Source of the DNA: Picochlorum sp. 'celeri'
Taxonomy: Eukaryota > Chlorophyta > Trebouxiophyceae
Direction: 5' to 3'
DNA length: 64,000 nt
NCBI GenBank assembly: GCA_010909725.1
Contig: JAACMV010000021.1
Coordinates: 661,497 to 725,496 of the forward strand
The number at the start of each line of letters is the position of its first letter. The first letter of the stretch is position 1. Both the position numbers and the translations under genes were made by a program. Below the pieces are notes generated by a model. That model saw nothing but the letters and a program-made list of their open reading frames with translations, did no database searches and was not told the origin of the DNA. Of this stretch, positions 10,277-17,910 are shown one piece after another.

Positions 10277-11053
10277 TCACGAACCATGGATGAATGCCTT
10301 GACCCTTCCAGAAAAATCCACCTGATGCTGTATCCAGCTCAACAGTCCAGCATCCACGACTGTGGCACAATTGACGACCAAGAGCTGGTACGTGACAGGA
10401 ACAAGAGCAAAGTTGATTGCTTGTACTAATGGCCACATGGTGAGTTCGACAGCAAATGTGGGTACAAAATCCTTCTCCATCTTGTGTTGAACATCCCGGA
10501 GAGACCCACCTTCCATCAGCGTCATACAGGTAAAGTATGCGCCCAGGTGGAGAGGTCCGAATACAATCGAATCAGCGAATACCTTGGCACCTATAAACAC
10601 GAAGGGAGATTTATGTTTGAGGAATGCGAGGGCCAGCTCGTCCAGTTTTGTGTACCAGATGTGGCCAATAGTGCCATTGAACAACCCTCCATAGAGCGAC
10701 GCTGAGAAGGCTCTCCTGATATCCAAGGCATTTGATGGGACGATGCCATCCATATCACTCGCGCTACTGCCATGATTCTTCTCGCCGCGCTGCCCCTGCT
10801 GCTGCTCTACGGAGACTGCAGTAGAGGAGGAAGGAGACCCGTGATGCTGGGCATCAGATGACACCCTCTGAGCAAGAACATCCCCGATACCCCTGCACAC
10901 CAACCACCACTATTTCGTTATTATTAGCACACTCGTATATAGATAGATATACCATGCCTACCAAACGCACCACAGCACAGCACTGCTCACAATTTGTGTC
11001 GTAAATGGTCTCCTCTGAAGGTTTTTTGAATACAACTGAATCAGACGCTGCAT
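10277..11053 (-). CDS. Mpv17/PMP22 family membrane protein
   Basis: Exons 10962-11053 and 10277-10892, intron 69 nt (gtaggc..gtgcag), 235 aa. The N-terminus MQRLIQLYSKNLQRRPFTTQ then GIGDVLAQR is the family's conserved first helix. The middle has an unusual Ser/Gln/Gly-rich insert (about residues 45-90). It is followed by the diagnostic blocks DIRRAFSASLYGGLFNGTIGHIWYTKLD and AKVFADSIVFGPLHLGAYF, then FVPTFAVELTMWPLVQAINFALVP. The usual terminal W..YLS is replaced by LLSWIQHQVDF. Members sit in mitochondrial or peroxisomal membranes and affect metabolite passage or mtDNA stability. About four TM segments are expected. Confidence 0.9.
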
Positions 11054-11291
11054 TTTATGTTATTATCAATGGATTTCAAATAATGAGAAAAAACCGATCA
11101 TCATTCATCGGAAATCATCCTTGCAATCGATGGAAACCATGTAATGTAATGTACATGCTGCAGGTAGTCGCTCTGATGTATATATTCCAATGAGAAGACT
11201 AACACGTTTGCCTTAATTTATTGTACTCCTAGAGAGTAATATAGATATATATTTGGATTTTGATACGACGAGGTATCCTTCCTTAAGGATG

Positions 11292-11329
11292 GGCCAAGCT
11301 TGGCCAAGATCTCTCATGGTAAGAGATCT
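11292..11329. promoter_or_regulatory. Palindrome cluster in the Mpv17 / calcineurin-B-like divergent promoter
   Basis: A 14-bp perfect palindrome GGCCAAGCTTGGCC (11292-11305) is followed at once by an inverted repeat AGATCTCT (11307-11314) / AGAGATCT (11322-11329) with a 7-nt loop. It lies about 120 bp before the EF-hand gene. The rest of 11054-11448 shows no gene. Confidence 0.45.
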
Positions 11330-11448
11330 CCCCCGTTCTACTAGAAGAAGAGAGATGAATTAGTTGCGCAACGGCATAAACGAAAAGGAGATTTCCGAGT
11401 CATCTCTCTCAAAAAAAAACATAAATATCATGGTATCAGTATTGATAG

Positions 11449-11991
11449 ATGGGTAATATACAGAGTTTTTCCACGACCTCTAGTAGGAGCGGTGGTGGTT
11501 TGTCATTGAAAGAATTGGAGCGATTGCAACGACGGGTCGAACGTCTTGGCAGGGGTCGCACAGAGTTGGCTCGGTCAGATCTCCAGAGTATTCCAGAGTT
11601 GTCTCAAAATCCGTTTATGGAGTCTATTTTTAGGATGTATGATGGGGATGGGGATGGGTTGTTGGAGTTGGGGGATGTTCAGAGGCTTATGGAAAGGCTT
11701 TCGGCATTGGTCAAGGATCAGGAGGCGCAGTGCAAGTTTGCCTTTGATATTTTTGATAGGAATGGGGATGGGTGTATAGATAAAGGTGAGTTGGTGCGTG
11801 TGCTACGAGTGACGCATGGGGGGAGGAGAATGTCAGAGGAGGATGTTGACAGGGTTGCCATGGCAACCCTGGCAGAGCATGGGAGTGAGGTTGAGATGGG
11901 GGATGTGTTGACGTTTGAAGACTTTACGAGGCTGATGCTAAGCAATTCTACGATGATTATGACTAGTGCTGGTGGTGGATGTGGACAATAA
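11449..11991 (+). CDS. Calcineurin-B-like EF-hand protein
   Basis: 180 aa, single exon. MGNIQS at the start is a consensus N-myristoylation site, as in calcineurin B, CHP and CBL proteins. Two canonical EF loops are visible: DGDGDGLLELGD (about residues 65-76) and DRNGDGCIDKGE (about 102-113). The N-terminal hand is degenerate (SDLQSIPELSQNPFMESIF, the calcineurin B pattern). The C-terminal hand (SEVEMGDVLTFEDF) keeps only part of its ligands. It probably acts as a Ca2+-sensing regulatory subunit of a phosphatase, kinase or exchanger. Confidence 0.85.
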   Translation: MGNIQSFSTTSSRSGGGLSLKELERLQRRVERLGRGRTELARSDLQSIPELSQNPFMESIFRMYDGDGDGLLELGDVQRLMERLSALVKDQEAQCKFAFDIFDRNGDGCIDKGELVRVLRVTHGGRRMSEEDVDRVAMATLAEHGSEVEMGDVLTFEDFTRLMLSNSTMIMTSAGGGCGQ

Positions 11992-12753
11992 CACTAAGGG
12001 TGATGCCACGTGAGGAAGAAAAGCCTACACATGTTTCGCCCAAGTCGGTACCAGCGAGGCATCCCGTATACTTTTAGTGGTAAATGATGTATAGTTTAAT
12101 GAGTAAGCTATTCCGAATGGACATATTTTGGGATAGAACGTCTCAAAGAGGATGTTGGTTGCTGAACTAATTCTCTAACAAGCATATCCTCACAGCTGTG
12201 GCGTATGAAACCCATGAAATCCTCGCATTCAATTCAAAATGTAAATAGAAAGTGATTAATAGTACCCTGCAGTTGGAAGAATCTGAAACGCGTTTTCGTG
12301 CAACAAAGGTTTCAACTCATGTTTTGTTGGATCAAGCTTCTTTTGACTCTCTTGTCTCAAGACTGCGTCTGCTTTTGCTTCAAAGCACATTGGTAGATTT
12401 CTATTGGCTCCTGGAATTTATTACAAACAGTACGATGTTGTTTTGTTGTGTATTGCACGCGTTGGTCGATATCTTGGGACCTGTGCGGAAACTGACAATT
12501 GCCAAGGCTGACGCATCCACCCTGGGTCAATCTACGAGAAGCTCCTCATGAACAAGGTGAAACACGTCGACAAATGGAAGATCTCGCCGCCGTCGGTGGC
12601 GAAGATAGAACAAGAAAAGGTTCTTGAAAAGTGTAAGAAAAAGTTTCTGACTTTGTGCCGAGTGAGCTATCGTATCACCTCGTGATTATCTGTTTCAACA
12701 AGGAACGTACTGCAGGGAAAAGGAGCATTTGTGTGTGTCCAAGGTTCTCAAAC
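11992..12753. other. Intergenic region with degenerate coding-like traces
   Basis: 760 bp with no convincing intact gene. Between about 12254 and 12683 there are two overlapping open stretches in different frames. The first ends with AKADASTLGQ; the second continues YEKLLMNKVKHVDKWK and ..KIEQEKVLEKCKKKF. They look like one frame-broken reading, possibly a decayed gene, but the family is not recognisable. A 10-bp palindrome AAACGCGTTT lies at 12286-12295. Confidence 0.25.
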
Positions 12754-14150
12754 ATGTCACACGGTGCGTATTCCAGCTTCAAGCTGTCCCGCAATACCAA
12801 AGGGGTATTGCTTTTCGTGTTGGTGTCTGTGAACATTTGTACACAGGCGAGAGCGGCGTCCTTTGGCAGGAGTCTGCTCAAGAAGGTGGAAGACCCACCT
12901 GATCCTGACACTGTCCAAGGTTGTGGTCCTGGCGGCGGCGCCCAGTGTATCATTGGGTACAAGGGTGGCAACCCAAGCAAAACGTGTCCTGAAGGTATGC
13001 TCTGACGTGTTTGCGTGTTTGAAAGAGGAGAGTGTCGGTTCTGTGTTAGTGTGAACATTAACACCCTGTTGCATTTTGTAGAGGAGGAGTGCAAAAAGTG
13101 TAAGGCACTGGCGTGTCTGGGCAATGCTTCTGTCTGCCTCCAAACGCAAGATTTTTCAAGAATGAAAAGTGTATTCCATGTACTTCTCCGGGGTATATGG
13201 TTGAGACTGAGACTGGCAAATGTGTTTGTGATACTGATGCTGGCTTTGTTGTTAACAGTGAAGGAGATGGGTGCGAGTGTGACTCTGAAAATCACTTTGT
13301 GCCTGATGAAAACGGAGAATGCGTGTGTGATGCTGCAAACAACTTTGTACCAGATGGCAGTGGTGGCTGCGAGTGTGACTCTGAAAATCACTTTGTGCCT
13401 GATGAAAACGGGGAATGCGTTTGCAAGGAAGGATACACGTTAAAAGACGGGGTGTGCGTTCCAGACTGTTTTCCAAGTATCACAATCTCTCCTGACAAGC
13501 AAAATCCCGATGTGGATGAAGTCGTCACGTTCACTGTTGAGGCGGAGTGTTTCAAAACAAATGATTCCGAGGTGACATTCAAGATGAGTTATGGGGATGC
13601 CACTGGTGACCAATTCCCAGAGACACCTACATGTGACACTCACACGTGCACTGCTGAGACGTCAAGCCCTTCGCATGCATACTCTTATGCATCACAATTT
13701 GCTGTCACAGTATCGCTCGAAGATTCTTCGGGCACGATATTGAGCACAGGTACTGTCATCACTGTGGGTTCAGCTACTATTATCAACAACTATACACTGC
13801 CTTCATGCGGTGAGTACGTGCAATCTCAATCTGGAGGTATTGGTGGGACTATTGACGAGTGGGATATCTCAGCCATCCCATCAGGCTCAAAAATCGATGT
13901 CTTCCTGGAAACGTACAACATCCCAGATCGCCTCATTTTGCAATATGACAATGTACAACAGCTGGATACGAACTGGGTTGGAGACGAGGATATTTATAAT
14001 GGCAATCCAAGTCTTTACCCAGGGATATATGCACAGACATCGCCATTTGAGAAGGCAGACGTCTTTATGAAGGCATCAGAGGACAAATTTACTGTATTTG
14101 TCCTGGCTCCACAGTCTGGTACACTGTGGTACTACAAAATCAGGTGCTAA
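12754..14150 (+). CDS. Secreted EGF-like / PKD-domain protein, apparent frameshift or unusual splice
   Basis: Exon 1 (12754-12994) encodes a signal peptide (GVLLFVLVSVNICTQARA) and a Gly/Cys-rich stretch. The rest reads in one frame from about 13105 to 14150 (stop). EGF-like Cys motifs repeat in the form GxCxC: SGQCFC, TGKCVC, DGCECD, NGECVC, GGCECD, NGECVC. A PKD-like beta domain follows (YGDATGD ... HAYSYASQFAVTVSLED), then a C-terminal beta-rich domain ending WYYKIRC. The best acceptor (cattttgtag, 13081) leads into a Cys-rich frame that is off by one from the downstream frame; an acceptor at 13104 restores the phase but lacks a pyrimidine tract. So a missing base near 13090-13115, or an odd acceptor, must be assumed. 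Likely a cell-surface or wall adhesion protein. Confidence 0.65.
13272..13420 (+). repeat. Internal EGF-unit duplication
   Basis: A 53-nt segment at 13272-13324 recurs at 13368-13420 with one mismatch, in frame, 96 nt (32 codons) apart. It encodes the repeated unit CECDSENHFVPDENGEC. Recent in-gene duplication or gene conversion is likely. Confidence 0.85.
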
Positions 14151-14577
14151 CTCCTGGTGTGCTGCGTCAACCCTGATGTACCTGTACAAGGCAATGGAAA
14201 AGAAGTTACAATCTTTCCAAAGGGTGCTCTAGGCACATTCTTCCACAGGAATACTCGTGTCAGAGCGGAAGATTCTGTTCATCAAGCATGTTTGATTTCA
14301 AGTTTCATACATATATATTATGCGTACATACACACATCAGCCAAGGCAATCCTACGTGGATGCCTTGATGTACAATAGCACACACCTGTGCTTTGTACAT
14401 TTGTGCTGTTGCGCATTGTAATGATTTTTGCTTTACTCTGCCTCAGGCATCTTGCATACAATCTTTTTTTGGCTGTTTTCATTTTGAAAGGCAGTGGGTG
14501 GCTCGATGGCATGATGATCCATGCATTCCTCCACCCTCAGGTAGTTCATTTATATATATAAATTAGATTTCATCATC
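14151..14577. other. Intergenic, nothing recognised
   Basis: 427 bp between the EGF/PKD gene and SPF27, same strand. It contains TA-rich runs (14312-14320, 14550-14560) and no gene, RNA or repeat I can support. It should contain the first gene's 3' UTR and the SPF27 promoter. Confidence 0.3.
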
Positions 14578-15554
14578 ATGAATGGTAAGAAGAAAGCAAA
14601 GGAAGAGGAGATGCTTGCGTTGCAATCAGCGGAGCAATTTGAAAAAGGTTGGAGACGAGGTCAGCGTTTGATTGATTCGCTTCCATATGTTGATGATGTG
14701 ACAGAGGATGAGAAGAATAATATTCAACGGATGATACAGGAGGAGGTGCGTGTTGTATTAGGATACAGGGAGACTGCATGTTCATGCGAATCGACTCTTT
14801 CTTTCTTCTTGTATTCTCTCTATACGAGTAGGAAGAGGGTATACTGTTTTCATGTATTTGGTTAGTCGTTAAAAAAAGAACACGAGGCATTCTTGGTGCT
14901 GAAGTAGAAGAAGGCTATTGCTGCTGCTTTCTTCTTCTTCCTCAGGATTGCCATGTACAGTTATATTATATGTAAAGAGTACTATATATGTGGGTGCAGA
15001 TGAGAGGCATGGGTAAGAGTGCGTCAGATTATCTGGATGAGACACCTCAGATGCCGAGTATTAGATCTGAGGATGATGGAGCCAAGATGTTGTATGAACA
15101 GGATGTTGAGAGGGTGGGGCGATTAATAGAGTCATCACGGGATGGGACGATAGCTCTGCCCTTTTCGGATGGGGTTGATTTGGAAAGGTACAATCTGCCT
15201 CGACCGCAGGGTGACGATGAGAATAGCGTGGAGGCGTGGGAGGTGGCGTTGGATAATGCCAGGGCGCAGTTGGAGCACCAAAAGACAAGAATAGTCAATT
15301 TGCAATTGTTGCTCAAGCATGGGCCCACTTCATGGAGAGCTCATAACGAAGTATTGAGCACTATGGCGGGTCAGATTGATGAGAAACTACAGATACTACA
15401 GGGAGATATAACTCATATCAACAAGGAGCGGAAGATTGAGCAGTTGACTGTGGGGAGTGAGCTGGACAACCTCAAAAACACATACTTCCATCTTGTTGAG
15501 AAGAATATGCAGTTGAATGCAGCCTGCTCGGAACTTGAGAATAGAATTCGATGA
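14578..15554 (+). CDS. Pre-mRNA-splicing factor SPF27 (BCAS2), PRP19-complex subunit
   Basis: Exons 14578-14745 and 15000-15554, phase 0, 254-nt intron (gtgcgt..gtgcag); 240 aa. The family pattern is clear: IDSLPYVDDVTEDEKNNIQ, then the helix MIQEEMRGMGKSASDYLDE, RYNLPRPQGDDENSVEAWEVAL, the coiled coil RAQLEHQKTRIVNLQLLLKH, and a C-terminal coiled coil ending CSELENRIR. SPF27 is a core member of the PRP19/NTC complex that stabilises the activated spliceosome. The N-terminus is Lys/Glu rich and slightly longer than in animals. Its presence fits the intron-bearing genome. Confidence 0.93.
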
Positions 15555-15913
15555 TACCAATGTATATGTAAAGAGAACCAATGTTTCGTACCACCATGTA
15601 TACAAGATGCTGCCGTGGGCAGCTTCTTCTCTAGCCCCCCTTGGTGCCTTGATGACCAGTGAGTGGCGGGAATCAACCCCTCCTATGAAACAAAGTACTA
15701 GTGCTTCGATCCTGAATATTTAGTAGTAGTATTTCATATTCTAGTAGATATTTCATTATTTGATGTACGTATCGAGTGATCGTCGATTTTGTGGGTGGGA
15801 GACAGATTCAAATTCAACTCCACCGATCGTCGAGTTTAACGCCCGATTGTCTTGCATGTAGATTTTACAAAGATTTCATCTTTTAGATTGCTGATTCATT
15901 GAGGGCAACATCC
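15555..15913. other. Intergenic, nothing recognised
   Basis: 359 bp between SPF27 and the beta-helix gene. A GATCGTCGA motif occurs twice (near 15779 and 15825) about 47 bp apart in the promoter-proximal half. No ORF or RNA gene is supported. Confidence 0.3.
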
Positions 15914-16891
15914 ATGGGATCGCTCATACACAGGATGTCAAGGTCGCTTTACCTGCTGCTGCTGTCCCTCCTGGCGGTCCAGGCATACGAGTCGCCGAGC
16001 AGATATCCAGGTCCAGATTCCTACTGTACCAAAGAGTACAACCACAAGAGAAAAGTGTGGGTGAAGACAAGTGACATGCTCCAGCGGGCGATGAATGCCG
16101 CCATCCCTGGCGATCTCATCTACCTGTCAGATGGGATTTATTCAACAAATTTGACTGCCACCAGAACGTTTGAGATCAAGAACAAAATCGCAAACAGATG
16201 GAGCCCAATTACTCTATGCGGTTCTGAAAATGCTATTCTGGATGGGAACAATCGCCACGCTGGTATATTGATCCAAAAGTCAAAGTTTGTGAATGTGGTG
16301 GGGCTGACAGTCAGAAATGTTGCCAAAGGCATCAAAATGTGGACTGTGGAAAAATGCATCCTGGATAACGTCACTGTGACTCGCACGAATGTGGAGGCTA
16401 TCCATATTCAGTACCATAGCCATCATAACACTGTCAAAAACTGCACAGTCACGTATACTGGGCGAACAAAGAAGGGTGTCGGAGAGGGAGTATACCTTGG
16501 CTCTTCCAGGAGAAACTACAATGGTGATACCTGCATTGGAAACAGGATCATGTACAACAGAATCGGTCCTGGTGTCACAGCAGAGCCTATTGATGTGAAA
16601 GAGCACTCTAGAAATGGCCTTGTCATTGGAAATATTCTCGATGGGCGGGACTTGTGTGCATGCCTAGATGCGGTATCCCTGATCAACGTCAAAGGAACTG
16701 GCTATCGAATTGAAAACAACGTGGGCAGAAATGGCAAGGAGCACTTTTTCAAAACATCCACAGTCCAAACGGTCCCAGGAAGCGGACGCAATAATGTCTT
16801 CAAAGGAAACAGATGCATTGGCAGGATTCGAAAAGGCTACAGGTGCACAGGACGGCCAGCCAATGGAGACAGAGGCAACAAGTTTTATTGA
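15914..16891 (+). CDS. Secreted right-handed beta-helix protein
   Basis: 325 aa from ATG 15914, single exon. The signal peptide is MSRSLYLLLLSLLAVQAY. The mature protein reads as successive short beta strands with Asn/Gly turns: ITLCGSENAILDGNN, SKFVNVVGLTVRNVAKGIKM, VEKCILDNVTVTRTNVEAIHI, HNTVKNCTVTYTG, VYLGSS, GNRIMYNRIG, GLVIGNILDG, YRIENNVGRN, NNVFKGNRC. This is the parallel beta-helix (pectate-lyase-like) fold. I see no confident catalytic Asp/Arg set, so polysaccharide lyase or hydrolase activity is only possible. Several Cys suggest disulphides in the secretory pathway. It converges on a four-TM gene with a 19-nt gap. Confidence 0.82.
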   Translation: MGSLIHRMSRSLYLLLLSLLAVQAYESPSRYPGPDSYCTKEYNHKRKVWVKTSDMLQRAMNAAIPGDLIYLSDGIYSTNLTATRTFEIKNKIANRWSPITLCGSENAILDGNNRHAGILIQKSKFVNVVGLTVRNVAKGIKMWTVEKCILDNVTVTRTNVEAIHIQYHSHHNTVKNCTVTYTGRTKKGVGEGVYLGSSRRNYNGDTCIGNRIMYNRIGPGVTAEPIDVKEHSRNGLVIGNILDGRDLCACLDAVSLINVKGTGYRIENNVGRNGKEHFFKTSTVQTVPGSGRNNVFKGNRCIGRIRKGYRCTGRPANGDRGNKFY

Positions 16892-16910
16892 TCAATGCAT
16901 GCTTTTTCAG

Positions 16911-17633
16911 TCATTTTGAACTATTACTATTTTCATTCTCAAGTTTACTTAATTTCCTATCAAATGCATCCAGCTCTGTCTGTATCCTCACAGCATCATC
17001 ATCATCATCATTATCACTCTCATCTGTTGTTGATTCGAGAAAAAGAGAGGAGAGCCACGCTCCCATCTCCTTCTTCTCCTCCTGCTGCTGCGGAAGCAGC
17101 TTGATTCCAGCATCCTGCAGCTGCCGCCGCACAAGACCCGCTTCCGTCTTTCCAATTCGTTCAATTTGCGTATGAATCACACACAATACAAGGCAAAGCA
17201 CCGTAAACCCGTCCAACCTGAGCCCATCAACCACATAGGGTGCCGCATACAAGCACGCAAACACCCAATACATCTGGGCATGCTCCTCATCATCCAACGC
17301 CGCAAACACCCATCCCATGTAATTCAGATATGGAAAGCAGGAAAGAACCGCCATGACAGACCACCGAACATTCCCAACCTCGTCCTCCTCGCCGTCAGCT
17401 GGTACCTGCCCACTGCTCTCCACAAAGAGTGGGACAACAGATGCCCCAATAATACCATACGATATTCCAGCCAGCACCGCAACCTCTCCAAGCCCTACAT
17501 ATGTCCGAACAGGACTCTTCTGTTGCACTTGGAGAAGAAGGCCCTGTCTTGTCCTTCTACAGGAAGGGTTGGAAATGTAAAATCTCTCGCATCCTCGTGA
17601 AATGCCACTGGTACATGGCCTACTTCCCTCCAT
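16911..17633 (-). CDS. Four-TM membrane protein, probably plastid, unknown function
   Basis: 240 aa, single exon from ATG 17633. The first 45 residues are Arg/Ser/Cys rich and could be a transit peptide. Four hydrophobic segments follow: VAVLAGISYGIIGASVVPLF, SVMAVLSCFPYLNYMGWVFA, MYWVFACLYAAPYVVDGL and FTVLCLVLCVIHTQIERI. The tail has a Gln/Glu/Lys stretch, an Asp run (DESDNDDDDDA) and a short coiled coil. The FPYLNYMGW segment is the most distinctive. I do not recognise the family. Confidence 0.6.
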   Translation of the reverse strand: MEGSRPCTSGISRGCERFYISNPSCRRTRQGLLLQVQQKSPVRTYVGLGEVAVLAGISYGIIGASVVPLFVESSGQVPADGEEDEVGNVRWSVMAVLSCFPYLNYMGWVFAALDDEEHAQMYWVFACLYAAPYVVDGLRLDGFTVLCLVLCVIHTQIERIGKTEAGLVRRQLQDAGIKLLPQQQEEKKEMGAWLSSLFLESTTDESDNDDDDDAVRIQTELDAFDRKLSKLENENSNSSK

Positions 17634-17764
17634 ATACGACCACTTCTACAGAAAATAAAAAGGATTCATTTCAGAATGATCAACAAACAGAAGCATGTGT
17701 CGTTTCTACTTTTGTATCGGGAAACCCTTTCGAAGGTCACTGGGTGTCGGAGATTGACACATAT

Positions 17765-17793
17765 ATTCGATCAAAGATAACCTTTGATCGAAT
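17765..17793. promoter_or_regulatory. Perfect 12-bp inverted repeat upstream of the GH31 gene
   Basis: Arms ATTCGATCAAAG (17765-17776) and CTTTGATCGAAT (17782-17793) are exact complements around ATAAC. It lies 118 bp before the GH31 ATG and 132 bp from the divergent four-TM gene. It could be a dimeric transcription-factor site or a DNA hairpin. Its half-site resembles those at 46903 and 54458. Confidence 0.5.
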
Positions 17794-17910
17794 CAATAAA
17801 ATCTATCGCATTCGTGGCCCAGAATCTCTGCGTATACGTCATCCACCGATGGCACATGTCCATTAATTTTTTCACTATTTTCTACAGAAAGGATTTAATA
17901 AAGAATCGCC

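Noticed and set aside
10484..10705. Plus-strand ORF across the Mpv17 gene
   Set aside because: It lies antisense to well-conserved Mpv17 blocks; a shadow.
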